A stretch of DNA of 64,000 nucleotides, taken from Billgrantia ethanolica (GTDB lineage: Bacteria > Pseudomonadota > Gammaproteobacteria > Pseudomonadales > Halomonadaceae). The stretch is from contig NZ_JABFTX010000004.1 in assembly GCF_021404305.1 (NCBI RefSeq), positions 124,001 through 188,000 of the forward strand. The letters run 5' to 3'. The notes below the pieces were generated by a model. That model saw only the letters and a program-made list of their open reading frames with translations. It ran no database searches and was not told where the DNA came from. The translations under genes and the position numbers were made by a program. How positions within the stretch are numbered: position 1 is the stretch's first letter; each line of letters starts with the position of its first letter. Shown piece by piece: positions 17,537-26,541 of the stretch.

Positions 17537-19120
17537 TTACTTTTTGAACTTCAGGTACTTGAAGTGCGGCGTATTCTCGCTCTGCACCTTGAAGTCGATG
17601 TCGTCACGCATCGACCAGGTCAGCATCTGATGGTGGATCGGGATGTAGACGATCTCGTCGTGCACGATCTGCCACGCTTCCGCGATCATCTCGTTGCGCG
17701 CCTCCTCGTCGACTTCCTGACCCATGGCCACGGTCAGCTCGTCCACCCGCTCGTCGGAGAAGCCGGTGAAGTTCCAGGTGCCGTGGTTCTCTTCCTTGGT
17801 GTGGTAGAGGTAGTTGAAGATGTACTCGGAATCCATGGTGGGCACGCCCCAGCCCAGCAGGTAGAAGTCGTACTCGCCACGCGCCAGCTCGGCGAAGTGC
17901 AGCGAGCGGGTCTGCGCCACCAGGTCCACGGTGATACCGATGCGCGCCAGCATGCTGACCACCGCCTGACAGATCTGCTCATCGTTGACGTAGCGGTCGT
18001 TGGGGCAGTGCAGAGTGACGCGGAAGCCGTCGCCGTAGCCGGCCTCTTCCATCAGTTCCTGAGCGCGGGCGGTATCCGCCTCGAGAACCTCGTCCATCTC
18101 CTCGCTGTAGCCGTTGACGAAGGGCGGCGCGATCATGCCGGCCGGCTGGGAGTTGCCGCGCATGACGGCACGCTGGATGGTGGTGGCATCCACCGCCAGG
18201 TTGATCGCCTCGCGTACGCGACGGTCGGCGAAGGGATTGTCGTCAGTGTCGGCGGTACGCAGCTGGGCCGAGCCCATGTCCATGCCAAGGAAGATGGTGC
18301 GGTTCTCGGCGCCCTGCTCGTTCTTGATGCCGTCGGCGTTGGCCAGGCGCTCGATGTCCTGCACCGGGGTCTCCTGGAGGAAGTCGACCTCACCGGAGAG
18401 CAGTGCCGCCACGCGGGTGGAGGCCGACTCGATGGGCGTGAACACCAGACGAGAGATCTCCATCGGATAGTGGTCGATGCCCCAGTAGTCGTCGTTGCGC
18501 ACGAACACGGTGCGCACGTCGGGCTCGCGGCTCTCGACGCGGAACGGACCGGTGCCGTTGGCGTTGCGCACGGCATAGGTCTCTTCACCGGCGGCGTAGT
18601 TCTGCGCCTCTTCCACCCCGTGCTCTTCCGCCCACTCGCGGCTCATGATGAACAGGTTGGTGAAGTTGTTGGGCAGCAGCGGGTTGGGCTCGTGGGTCTC
18701 CACTTCGACGGTGTAGTCATCCACGGCGCGCACTTCGGAGATCGAAGTCAGCAGACCGCGCATGTCGGCGGGCTCGCGGCGCGCCCGGTCGATGGAGAAG
18801 GCCACGTCGTCGGCGGTCAGCGACTGGCCTTCGTGGAAGGTCACGCCCTCGCGGATCTTGAAGACCCATACGGTGGGCTCGTCTTCCTTCACGTGCCACT
18901 CGGTGGCCAGGCCCGGCTGGTAGGCCACGTCCATGTCCTGGAACAGCAGAGTGTCGAAGATCTGGTGGTTGACCGAGTGGGTCGGCCCCTCGTTCTGGGA
19001 GTGGGGGTCCATGGTCAGGCTGTCCGCAGAGCGGGTCCAGCGCAGGGTTTCGGCATTCGCGGCGGTGGCCAGCATGGCGCCGATCACGGCGGTGGCCAGT
19101 AAGGTCTTCTTGGGTAGCAT
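17537..19120 (-). CDS. ABC importer substrate-binding protein, DppA/family 5
   Basis: A 527-residue periplasmic binding protein. It has a cleavable signal peptide ending near residue 23 (TAANAETLRW), then the family-5 core: VTFHEGQSLTADDVAFSIDR, GTGPFRV and VREAINLAVD. As first gene of the operon it defines the ligand for the five-gene importer. Family-5 ligands include peptides, nickel, heme, glutathione and quaternary amines. The divergent thioesterase and demethylase genes hint at an N-methylated compound, but that is context only. Confidence 0.9.
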   Translation of the reverse strand: MLPKKTLLATAVIGAMLATAANAETLRWTRSADSLTMDPHSQNEGPTHSVNHQIFDTLLFQDMDVAYQPGLATEWHVKEDEPTVWVFKIREGVTFHEGQSLTADDVAFSIDRARREPADMRGLLTSISEVRAVDDYTVEVETHEPNPLLPNNFTNLFIMSREWAEEHGVEEAQNYAAGEETYAVRNANGTGPFRVESREPDVRTVFVRNDDYWGIDHYPMEISRLVFTPIESASTRVAALLSGEVDFLQETPVQDIERLANADGIKNEQGAENRTIFLGMDMGSAQLRTADTDDNPFADRRVREAINLAVDATTIQRAVMRGNSQPAGMIAPPFVNGYSEEMDEVLEADTARAQELMEEAGYGDGFRVTLHCPNDRYVNDEQICQAVVSMLARIGITVDLVAQTRSLHFAELARGEYDFYLLGWGVPTMDSEYIFNYLYHTKEENHGTWNFTGFSDERVDELTVAMGQEVDEEARNEMIAEAWQIVHDEIVYIPIHHQMLTWSMRDDIDFKVQSENTPHFKYLKFKK

Positions 19121-19340
19121 CTTGTTATTTCCTCAATCAAGCGTTCGATGGGCAGCTGCCCTGGAGAGGTTTCTCCCATACCTTAGCCAAGAAAGCCAGA
19201 ATTACCTCAGGATTGCTTTTCAGCGCTATTTCGACTGTGGACAGTTACATTTCCGGTGTTGCGAGCGATTCCTGGCAAACCGCTCGGCCGGCCTCGCCGC
19301 ACTGACTACAGATAGAAACATTCAACTCGGGTGAACGACA

Positions 19341-19796
19341 ATGAAACTGCTGACGACCCGGGTCGCCCCGGAGTGGGTCGACTACAACGGCCACATGAAC
19401 GATGCCGAATACGCCCGCGTCTTCTCGCTGGCGGTGGACACCCTGATGGAGCGGATCGGCCTCGATGCCGAGGGCCGCGAGCGCCAGGCCTACACGCTCT
19501 TCACCCTGGAAACCCACCTCTGCTACCGGCGCGAAGCTCACCAGGGACAGGCGCTGGCCGTCGAGGTGCGGCTGCTCGACCGCGACGCCAAGCGCCTACA
19601 CGTCTTCTTCACCATGAGCGACGAAGCCGGCGAGACGCTGGCCACCAGCGAGCAGATGCTGATGGGTATCGACACGGGCAGCCACCGCCCCGCGCCCTTT
19701 CCGTCCGGCGTGTTCGAAGCCATCGATGCGCTGCCGCAGGCCGAGCCCGACGCCTGGCCGACGGCGGCCGGGAGGCGTATCGGCATCCCGAGGTAA
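19341..19796 (+). CDS. Hot-dog-fold acyl-CoA thioesterase
   Basis: A 151-residue thioesterase of the 4-hydroxybenzoyl-CoA type. The N-terminal WVDYNGHMNDAEYARVF is the active-site region: the YNGHMND aspartate is the expected catalytic base. ETHLCYRREAHQGQ follows. Close relatives include betainyl-CoA thioesterase (CdhB) of carnitine degradation, which releases glycine betaine, and that role would suit the N-methyl-amine genes around it. The carnitine dehydrogenase and cleavage enzyme (CdhA, CdhC) are not in this window, so the assignment stays open. Divergent from the dpp-type operon. Confidence 0.8.
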   Translation: MKLLTTRVAPEWVDYNGHMNDAEYARVFSLAVDTLMERIGLDAEGRERQAYTLFTLETHLCYRREAHQGQALAVEVRLLDRDAKRLHVFFTMSDEAGETLATSEQMLMGIDTGSHRPAPFPSGVFEAIDALPQAEPDAWPTAAGRRIGIPR

Positions 19797-19815
19797 GACA
19801 CACCTGAACACTTAA

Positions 19816-19861
19816 TTGACACTAGTGTACACAAACATCTACTGTTGTCGGACAGACAACA
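19816..19861 (+). promoter_or_regulatory. Promoter with palindromic operator upstream of the flavin oxidoreductase
   Basis: A perfect -35 hexamer TTGACA (19816-19821) is followed, at 18-bp spacing, by TACTGT as a possible -10. A palindrome TGTTGTC-N5-GACAACA (19843-19861) overlaps and follows the -10. This layout suits a repressor, and the nearby TetR regulator is the obvious candidate. Confidence 0.5.
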
Positions 19862-19877
19862 AGATGGAGGCCCGGGC

Positions 19878-21923
19878 ATGGCCAACGATCCGCTGCTGCA
19901 ACCCTTTCAGCTCAAGCACCTGACCCTCAGGAACCGGCTCATGCTGACCTCCCACGAGCCGGCCTATCCCGAGGACGGCATGCCCAAGGCGCTCTATCGT
20001 GCCTACCACGTCGAGCGAGCCAGGGCCGGCCTTGGCCTGACCATGACCGCCGGCTCCGCGGCGGTGGCCAAGGACAGCCCACCGGTGTTCAACAACATCC
20101 TGGCCTACAAGGACGAGGTGGTGCCGTGGCTGCGGGAACTCGCCGATGCCTGCCACGAGCACGGCACTGCGGTGATGATCCAGCTCACTCACCTGGGCCG
20201 GCGCACCCGCTGGGACAAGGGCGACTGGCTGCCGGCGGTATCGGCCTGCCACCGCCGCGAACCGGCCCACCGCGCCTTCCCCAAACAGGTCGAGGAGTGG
20301 GACATCGAGCGCCTGATCCGCGACTACGCCGATGCCGCCGAGCGCATGCACGCCGCCGGCCTCGACGGCATCGAGCTGCAGGCCTACGGCCACCTGATGG
20401 ACCAGTTCTGGTCACCGCTGACCAATACCCTCGAGGGACCCTACGGTGGCGAGTTGGACAACCGGCTGCGCTTCACCTTCGACGTGCTGCGTGCCATTCG
20501 CCAGCGGGTCGGTAGCGAGTTCATCGTCGGCGTGCGCTACACCGGCGACGAGATGCTGGAAGGCGGGCTGACGGCCAGCGACGGCATGGCGATATCACGG
20601 CGCCTGAAGGAGAGCGGCCTGATCGATTTTCTCAACGTGGTGCGCGGTCACATCGACACCGACGCGGGGCTCACCGACGTGATCCCCATCCAGGGCATGC
20701 CCAGCGCCCCGCACCTCGACTTCGCCGGCGAGATCAAGCGCCAGGTCGACTTCCCCACCTTCCACGGCGCAAAGATCCAGGACGTGGCCACCGCCCGCTA
20801 CGCCATCGCCTCGGGCAAGGTCGACATGATCGGTATGACCCGCGCCCACATGGCCGACCCCCACATCGTGCGCAAGATCGTCGAGGGGCGCGAAGAGGAG
20901 ATCCGCCCCTGTGTCGGCGCCAACTACTGCCTCGACCGCATCTACCAGGGCGGTGCCGCCTACTGCATCCACAACGCCGCCACCGGGCGCGAAACCAGCA
21001 TGCCCCACAGCATCCCCAAGGCGGCGCAAAAGCGTCGGGTGGTGATCGTCGGCGCCGGCCCCGCGGGGCTCGAGGCCGCCCGCGTCGCCGGTGAACGGGG
21101 CCATGACGTGGTGGTGCTGGAAGCCGCCAGCGACGCCGGCGGTCAGGTGCGTCTCACTGCCCAGAGCGAGCGCCGCCGCGAGATGCTGGGCATCATCGAC
21201 TGGCGCCTGGCGCGCTGCGAGGCGCTCGGCGTCGAGATTCGCTACAACGTCTGGGCCGAGGTCGAGGACGTGCTCGCCGAGCAGCCGGACGTGGTGATCG
21301 TGGCCACCGGCGGCTATCCCATGGAGGACCAGCCCGCGGTCGGCCATGAGCTGGTGGTCAACACCTGGGATATTCTCTCCGGCCACGTGGCGCCGGGCAA
21401 ACGCGTGCTGCTGTTCGACGACGCCGGCGATCATGCCGCCATGCAGGCGGCGGAGATCATCGCCGCGAGCGGCGCCGAGCTCGAGATCATGACCCCCGAC
21501 CGCACCTTCTCGGCGGAAATCATGGCCATGAACCTGGTGCCCTACATGCGCTCGCTGCAGCGCCCCAACGTCACCTTTACCCCGACCTACCGGCTGAAGT
21601 CGGTGCAGCGCGACGGCGGCGAGCTGCTTGCCGGGATTACCAGTGACTATGCCACCAGCGGACAGCCGGACCAGGAGCGGCGCATCAACCAGGTGGTGGT
21701 CAACTACGGCATCACGCCGATGGCGGACGTCTACTTCGAGCTCAAGGCGCACTCGAGCAACGGCGGCGAGGTAGACTACGACGACCTGATCGCCGGCGGG
21801 CCCCAGGCGGTCGTGCGCAACCCGCAAGGCCGCTTCCAGCTGTTTCGCATCGGCGACGCCGTTTCGTCGCGCAATACCCACGCGGCAATCTATGATGCAC
21901 TACGGCTGGTGAAGGATATCTAA
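19878..21923 (+). CDS. NADH:flavin oxidoreductase, DgcA/StcD-like N-methyl demethylase
   Basis: A 681-residue flavoprotein. An Old Yellow Enzyme-like TIM barrel (residues 1 to about 350) binds FMN. A cysteine cluster for one 4Fe-4S centre follows (CVGANYCLDR, then a Cys near residue 366). The C-terminal half is an FAD/NAD-binding domain with GAGPAGLEAARV. This is the trimethylamine-dehydrogenase architecture, and DgcA (dimethylglycine demethylation) and StcD (stachydrine/N-methylproline demethylation) belong to it. ATG 19878 has GGAGG upstream. With soxBDAG nearby, a dimethylglycine-to-sarcosine step is plausible, but dgcB and the electron-transfer genes are absent here. Confidence 0.82.
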   Translation: MANDPLLQPFQLKHLTLRNRLMLTSHEPAYPEDGMPKALYRAYHVERARAGLGLTMTAGSAAVAKDSPPVFNNILAYKDEVVPWLRELADACHEHGTAVMIQLTHLGRRTRWDKGDWLPAVSACHRREPAHRAFPKQVEEWDIERLIRDYADAAERMHAAGLDGIELQAYGHLMDQFWSPLTNTLEGPYGGELDNRLRFTFDVLRAIRQRVGSEFIVGVRYTGDEMLEGGLTASDGMAISRRLKESGLIDFLNVVRGHIDTDAGLTDVIPIQGMPSAPHLDFAGEIKRQVDFPTFHGAKIQDVATARYAIASGKVDMIGMTRAHMADPHIVRKIVEGREEEIRPCVGANYCLDRIYQGGAAYCIHNAATGRETSMPHSIPKAAQKRRVVIVGAGPAGLEAARVAGERGHDVVVLEAASDAGGQVRLTAQSERRREMLGIIDWRLARCEALGVEIRYNVWAEVEDVLAEQPDVVIVATGGYPMEDQPAVGHELVVNTWDILSGHVAPGKRVLLFDDAGDHAAMQAAEIIAASGAELEIMTPDRTFSAEIMAMNLVPYMRSLQRPNVTFTPTYRLKSVQRDGGELLAGITSDYATSGQPDQERRINQVVVNYGITPMADVYFELKAHSSNGGEVDYDDLIAGGPQAVVRNPQGRFQLFRIGDAVSSRNTHAAIYDALRLVKDI

Positions 21924-21924
21924 A

Positions 21925-22116
21925 GGCGCTTTACGAAAAGTGCCTGCGCTTGCCCATACGGCGTTAAAAATCGGCTTAAAGTACTCATTTACACCACGTA
22001 AACTCCGTCTTTTCACCGATTTTTGCCTTGCGACCCACAGGGATGTGGGAAGTGCGTTGGCCCGTAGGGAACGGGCCTAGCCCTGGCCTGCGCTCGACGA
22101 CTTTTCGAAAAGGCCT
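21925..22116. repeat. MITE-like intergenic element with terminal inverted repeats
   Basis: About 192 bp bounded by imperfect inverted repeats: GGCGCTTTACGAAAAGT (21925-21941) and ACTTTTCGAAAAGGCCT (22100-22116). Inside are two structures. The first has stem arms AAAAATCGG/CCGATTTTT (21966-22024) enclosing TTTACaccacGTAAA, and the second is a perfect hairpin GGCCCGT/ACGGGCC. There is no coding potential. It begins immediately after the flavoenzyme stop codon. A stem of this kind around a CATTTACA...GTAAAC core recurs in other gammaproteobacteria from memory, not checked here. Confidence 0.6.
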
Positions 22117-22138
22117 AGTGAAAGGAGAGAGCGCCGAG

Positions 22139-22789
22139 ATGCGAACCGCCACTGACAGCGATGCAAAATGGAAAGGCTCCCGCGAGGCCTGGCTCGACGC
22201 CGCCTTCGAGCTGCTGCTCGACTCCGGCGTGGATAGCGTGCGTATCCTGCCGCTGGCCAAGCGGCTCGATGTCTCGCGCACCAGTTTCTACTGGTTCTTC
22301 AAGGATCGCGAGGCGCTGCTCGATGCCCTGATCGAACGCTGGCGGGAGAAGAATACCCAAGGCCTGGTGCGGCAGACCGAAGCCTACGCCGAGAGCATTA
22401 CCGAGGCGATCCTCAACGTCTTCGACTGTTGGCTGAACCCCGAGCTCTTCGACTCCCCGCTGGAGTTCGCCATGCGCAGCTGGGCGCTGCAGTCGGAAGC
22501 GGTAGCCAGGGAGATCGACGACGCCGACGAAGCGCGCATCGAGGCGCTGACCCGCATGTTCGAACGCTTCGGCTTCGAGCCGCTGGCGGCCAACGTGCGC
22601 GGCCGCACCATCTACCTGACCCAGATCGGCTACATCTCGATGAAGACCCAGGAGGCACTCGAGGTCCGCATGCAGCGCATTCCCGCCTACGTCGAGATCT
22701 TCACCGGGCAGGCGCCACAGCCCCGCGAGCTGCAGCGCTTCCAGGCCCGGCATGGCGTTGAGGTGGAAGCGCTCTCCCACTCCGGCTGA
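22139..22789 (+). CDS. TetR-family transcriptional regulator
   Basis: A 216-residue TetR-type repressor. The helix-turn-helix covers about residues 20-60 (AAFELLLDSGVDSVRILPLAKRLDVSRTSFYWFF), followed by a helical ligand domain without recognised motifs. ATG 22139 was chosen; an AGGAG lies about 11 bases upstream, and a GTG 21 bases earlier is possible. It sits downstream of the DgcA-like gene on the same strand, separated by the MITE-like element, and may control it through the palindrome at 19843-19861. The sequence VSRTSFYWFFKDRE is typical of regulators linked to amine catabolism, though the ligand is unknown. Confidence 0.87.
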   Translation: MRTATDSDAKWKGSREAWLDAAFELLLDSGVDSVRILPLAKRLDVSRTSFYWFFKDREALLDALIERWREKNTQGLVRQTEAYAESITEAILNVFDCWLNPELFDSPLEFAMRSWALQSEAVAREIDDADEARIEALTRMFERFGFEPLAANVRGRTIYLTQIGYISMKTQEALEVRMQRIPAYVEIFTGQAPQPRELQRFQARHGVEVEALSHSG

Positions 22790-22796
22790 CCGGGCC

Positions 22797-24851
22797 CTAT
22801 TCCGCCCCCGCCAACGTCTGGCCGAGAAACGTGAACGCCAGTGCCTGCATATGGGCGCGCTGGCGGTTGTCGGCCGCACCACCGTGGCCGCCTTCGATGT
22901 TTTCGTAGTAGAGCACCCGATGCCCCTGCTCGCTCATGCGCGCCATCATCTTGCGCGCGTGGCCGGGGTGGACGCGGTCGTCGCGGGTGCTGGTCATCAG
23001 CAGCATGGGCGGGTAATCCGCCTCGGGATCGAGGTTGTGGTAGGGCGAGACATCGCGCAGGAACTCCCAGTCGTCGCTCTCTGGGTCGCCGTACTCGGCC
23101 ATCCACGAGGCGCCGGCCAGCAGCAAGTGATAGCGGCGCATGTCGAGCAGCGGCACCTGGCACACCACGGCGCCGAGCAGCTGCGGGTAGCGGGTGAGCA
23201 TATTGCCCACCAGCAGGCCGCCGTTGGAACCGCCCTGGATGCCCAGCCGCCGTGCTGAGGTGACGCCGCGTTCGATGAGATCCTCTGCCACCGCGGCGAA
23301 GTCCTCGAATGCCTTGTGGCGTTTCTCGCGCAGCGCCGCCTGGTGCCAGCGCGGGCCGTACTCGCCGCCGCCGCGGATGTTGGCCACCACGTAGACGCCG
23401 CCCTGGCTGAGCCAGGCGCGCCCCACCCCGGGGCTGTAGCCGGGCAGCAGCGGCACCTCGAAGCCGCCGTAGCCGTAGAGCAGAGTCGGATGCTCGCCGC
23501 TGGGCTCGAGATCGCGCTTCGCCACCTGGAAGTAGGGAATCGGCGTGCCGTCGCGGCTGGTGGCGAAGTGCTGGGTCACCTCGAGCCCCTCGGCGTCGAA
23601 CAGCGCCGGCGCCTGCTTGAGCGTCTCGAGCCCCTCGCCGACCCGACCGTGCAGCAGCGTGGTGGGTGTGAGGTAGTCGCTGACGATGACGAACACCTCG
23701 TCGCTCTCCTCGTCGTCCACCGCGCTCACGCTGACGCTGCCCAGCGTCGGCACGCCCGCCAGCGGCTCGGGCTGCCACTGGCCTTCGCTCGGGGTGAGCA
23801 CGTAGAGTCGGTGCTTGACGTCGTCGAGCACGTTGAGGATCAGGTAGCGGCGGGTCCAGGTGACATCGGAGAGCGAGGTGCGTTCGGTGGGGGTGAACAG
23901 TACGCGCAGCTCGCGTTCGCCGCCCATGAAGGCGTCGAAGTCGGCGATCAGCAGCGCGCCGGCGGGATGGGTGGTGCCCGCCACCTCCCAGGGCTCGCGC
24001 AGCTCGATCATCAGCCACTCGCGGTGCACCTGCTTGTGGGCAGAATTGGGCACCTCGATACGGGTGAGGCTGCCGTCGGCCTGGCGCAGATAGAGCTCGT
24101 TGTCGTAGAAGGCCCGGGCGCGGCTGACGAAGTCGCGCTCGAAGCCGGGGGTGGAGTCGTGCGCGGCGCCTACGGCCATGTCGTCGGGCTCGGCCTCGAA
24201 CACCGCCTCGGCGTCGGCCATCGGCGTGCCGCGCCGCCACTGCTTGACGATGCGCGGGTAGCCGGAGCGGGTCATCGAGCCTTCGCCGAAGTCGGTCTGG
24301 ACGTAGACCGTGTCGCGGTCGATCCAGCCCAGGCCGCCCTTGGCCTCGGGGCGGTAGAAGCCCGCTTCGACCCAGCGCTTCTCGACCAGGTCGAACTCGC
24401 GGGTGACGTCGGCATCGGCACCGCCGCGGGAGAGCGACACCAGGCAGTGGCGCCAGGGCGCGTCGGGCGATTCGGGGCGCAGGCAGTGGGCATCGTGCCA
24501 TACCCAGTTCTCGCCCTCCTCGGCGTTGAGCGCGTCGAGGTCGATCAGCACCTCCCACTCGGGCCGCGCCTTGCGGTACTCCTCGAGCGTGGTACGTCGC
24601 CACAGCCCACGGGGGTGGTCGCGGTCCTGCCAGAAGTTGTAGAAGTGCTCGCCGCGCTTGACCACGAAGGGGATGCGGTCGTCGGCCTCGAGGATCGCCT
24701 GCAGGTCGTCGCGCAGCGCGGCGAAGCCCGGCGCATCGGCGAGCCTGGCCTGGCTCTCGGCATTGCGCTGCTCGACCCAGGCCAGGGCGCGTTCGCCCTC
24801 GACCTCTTCCAGCCACAGGTACGGGTCGTGCTCGTCGAAGGGGGCAGCCAT
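22797..24851 (-). CDS. Prolyl oligopeptidase (S9A family)
   Basis: A 684-residue serine peptidase that cleaves short peptides after proline. An N-terminal beta-propeller precedes the alpha/beta-hydrolase domain. The nucleophile is in GGSNGG (Ser542), the aspartate in STRDDRVHP and the histidine in EGGHGG near the C-terminus. No signal peptide, so it is cytoplasmic. ATG 24851 has AGGAG six bases upstream; a longer frame to 24887 lacks a site. It converges with the TetR gene with only 7 bp between stops, so no terminator fits between them. Role in N-methyl-amine metabolism is not implied. Confidence 0.93.
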   Translation of the reverse strand: MAAPFDEHDPYLWLEEVEGERALAWVEQRNAESQARLADAPGFAALRDDLQAILEADDRIPFVVKRGEHFYNFWQDRDHPRGLWRRTTLEEYRKARPEWEVLIDLDALNAEEGENWVWHDAHCLRPESPDAPWRHCLVSLSRGGADADVTREFDLVEKRWVEAGFYRPEAKGGLGWIDRDTVYVQTDFGEGSMTRSGYPRIVKQWRRGTPMADAEAVFEAEPDDMAVGAAHDSTPGFERDFVSRARAFYDNELYLRQADGSLTRIEVPNSAHKQVHREWLMIELREPWEVAGTTHPAGALLIADFDAFMGGERELRVLFTPTERTSLSDVTWTRRYLILNVLDDVKHRLYVLTPSEGQWQPEPLAGVPTLGSVSVSAVDDEESDEVFVIVSDYLTPTTLLHGRVGEGLETLKQAPALFDAEGLEVTQHFATSRDGTPIPYFQVAKRDLEPSGEHPTLLYGYGGFEVPLLPGYSPGVGRAWLSQGGVYVVANIRGGGEYGPRWHQAALREKRHKAFEDFAAVAEDLIERGVTSARRLGIQGGSNGGLLVGNMLTRYPQLLGAVVCQVPLLDMRRYHLLLAGASWMAEYGDPESDDWEFLRDVSPYHNLDPEADYPPMLLMTSTRDDRVHPGHARKMMARMSEQGHRVLYYENIEGGHGGAADNRQRAHMQALAFTFLGQTLAGAE

Positions 24852-24938
24852 GCGGGTCTCCTGGTGGGCAGTCGTTTTGCCCACCAAGCTAGCCCGCTAT
24901 GGCCAGGGACTCAATGTAAACGGCATGACAGATGGCGA

Positions 24939-25805
24939 TCAGCGCTCGAAGATCACCGTGCGACTGGCATGCAGGAAGACTCGGCGCTCCACGTGCAGGG
25001 CCACCGCCCGAGCCAGAGTCAGGCATTCGATGTCGCGGCCCTTGGCGACCAGGTCCTCCGGGTAGTCGGCATGACTGACCGGCTCGACGCCCTGGGTGAT
25101 GATCGGCCCCTCGTCGAGGTCGTCGTTGATGTAGTGGGCGGTGGCGCCGACCAGCTTGACGCCCTTGTCGTAGGCCTGATGGTAAGGGCGCGCGCCCTTG
25201 AAGCCGGGCAGCAGCGAGTGATGGATGTTGATCGCCCGGCCGGAGAGCCGGGTGCACATCTCGCTCGACAGTACCTGCATGTAGCGCGCCAGGATCACCA
25301 GCTCGGCGCCGCTCTCCTCCACCACCCGCCACACCTGGGCCTCCTGCTCGGCCTTGGTCTCGGCGGTGATCGGGAAATGGTGATAGGGGATGCCGTGCCA
25401 CTCCGCCAGCGACGCCAGGTCGGGATGGTTGGAGACGATGGCGCGGATGTCGATGGGCAACTGCCCGGTACGGTAGCGATAGAGCAGGTCGTTGAGGCAG
25501 TGGTCGGCCTTGGAGACCATAATCACCACCGGCATCAGCCGCCCCGGCGGCGTCAGCTCGAAGCGCATGTCGAACTCGGCGGCCCGCTCGGCGAAGCCCG
25601 CCTGGAAGGTGTCGGCGTCGAAGCCGGCCTCCTCGGGGCGAAACTCGGTGCGGATGAAGAATTGGCCGCTCAGGCGGTCGTCGAAGGATTGCTGCTCGGT
25701 GATGTAGCAGCGCCGCTCCTTGAGGAAGCGGGTCACCACGTCCACGGTGCCCAGGCGGCTGGGGCACTGCGCGGCCATGATCCAGATGTCGTCGTGTCGC
25801 TTCAT
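24939..25805 (-). CDS. purU: Formyltetrahydrofolate deformylase
   Basis: A 288-residue PurU that hydrolyses 10-formyl-THF to formate and THF. An N-terminal ACT domain (residues 5-85) precedes the formyltransferase-fold catalytic domain, with NIHHSLLPGFKGARPYHQA and the aspartate in NDDLDEGPI. It follows soxG on the same strand, as purU2 follows soxBDAG in P. aeruginosa. There it disposes of one-carbon units generated by sarcosine oxidation and regenerates THF. A hairpin with a T-run between soxG and purU suggests that purU expression is attenuated or partly separate. Confidence 0.93.
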   Translation of the reverse strand: MKRHDDIWIMAAQCPSRLGTVDVVTRFLKERRCYITEQQSFDDRLSGQFFIRTEFRPEEAGFDADTFQAGFAERAAEFDMRFELTPPGRLMPVVIMVSKADHCLNDLLYRYRTGQLPIDIRAIVSNHPDLASLAEWHGIPYHHFPITAETKAEQEAQVWRVVEESGAELVILARYMQVLSSEMCTRLSGRAINIHHSLLPGFKGARPYHQAYDKGVKLVGATAHYINDDLDEGPIITQGVEPVSHADYPEDLVAKGRDIECLTLARAVALHVERRVFLHASRTVIFER

Positions 25806-25837
25806 GCTGCTCCCTCCGGCGCTCCGGCGGCGAGTGG

Positions 25838-25862
25838 AAAAAGGGCCGGGGACACCCCGGCC
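25838..25862 (-). terminator. Intrinsic terminator between soxG and purU
   Basis: On the minus strand a perfect 8-bp stem GGCCGGGG/CCCCGGCC with a 3-base loop is followed by CTTTTT. It stands between soxG and purU. Confidence 0.75.
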
Positions 25863-25890
25863 AAGCGCGCCTGGCAAACGCGATGTCGTG

Positions 25891-26541
25891 TCACCGCTCC
25901 ACGCCGATGGCATACTCGGCGCCGGCGTCCAGCAGCCAACGATAGCAGTAGTCGGAGAAGCTGCGGCGCAGCACCAGTTCCCAGCGGGTTTCCGTGGGGC
26001 GGCGCAGGATCAGGTTGGTCTTGGCGAACACCGCGGTCACGCCCTTGCCCACCGGGAAGGCCTCGGGGTGCACGTCGCTGGGCGTCGACTTCATCAGCAG
26101 CTCACGTGCCTTCTCGCCCGACAGCTCAATGAGCGTCTGGCCACCGCTGACGTTGACGATGGCGTAGTGGGCATCGCCCAGGGCGTTGCGCAGCTCGCCC
26201 TCCAGCTCGAACTCTTCGCCACCGGGTACGATCAACAGCCACTCGTCGGGCGAGAGCCACTGGATCGACCGCGCGCCATCCTCGCTGTGGCTGAGGGTGT
26301 TGGGCCGCGCCGGCAGGCCGAAGCCGAGCACCGCGCGCACCGCTTCGTCGAGCACGATGGCGCCGCCGCGCAGGATCAGATGACCGAGCATGGCCCGCTC
26401 GCGCAGCACCACGCGGCTCTTGGCGCTGGGGGCCGGAGCCCCCGCACGCTGGTAGGAGTAGGCCAGCGGCGATTCCACCGGGATGTTGGCTTCGGTGCGG
26501 GTATCGAAGGTACGGGCCTTGGCAACGACAGGGTTAGACAT
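25891..26541 (-). CDS. soxG: Sarcosine oxidase gamma subunit
   Basis: A 216-residue small subunit of heterotetrameric (alpha-beta-gamma-delta) sarcosine oxidase. The family is a GcvT-like fold and helps to assemble the complex; it carries no cofactor of its own. The sequence LRGGAIVLDEAV, SPDEWLLIVPGG and DVHPEAFPVGKG are typical. The start overlaps the soxA stop by 8 bases, so translation is probably coupled. Longer frames upstream lie inside soxA and were not used. Confidence 0.92.
   Translation of the reverse strand: MSNPVVAKARTFDTRTEANIPVESPLAYSYQRAGAPAPSAKSRVVLRERAMLGHLILRGGAIVLDEAVRAVLGFGLPARPNTLSHSEDGARSIQWLSPDEWLLIVPGGEEFELEGELRNALGDAHYAIVNVSGGQTLIELSGEKARELLMKSTPSDVHPEAFPVGKGVTAVFAKTNLILRRPTETRWELVLRRSFSDYCYRWLLDAGAEYAIGVER

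Noticed and set aside
22028..22138. N-terminal extension of the TetR protein
   Set aside because: The extra 37 residues would be encoded by the MITE-like element and precede a normal TetR start.
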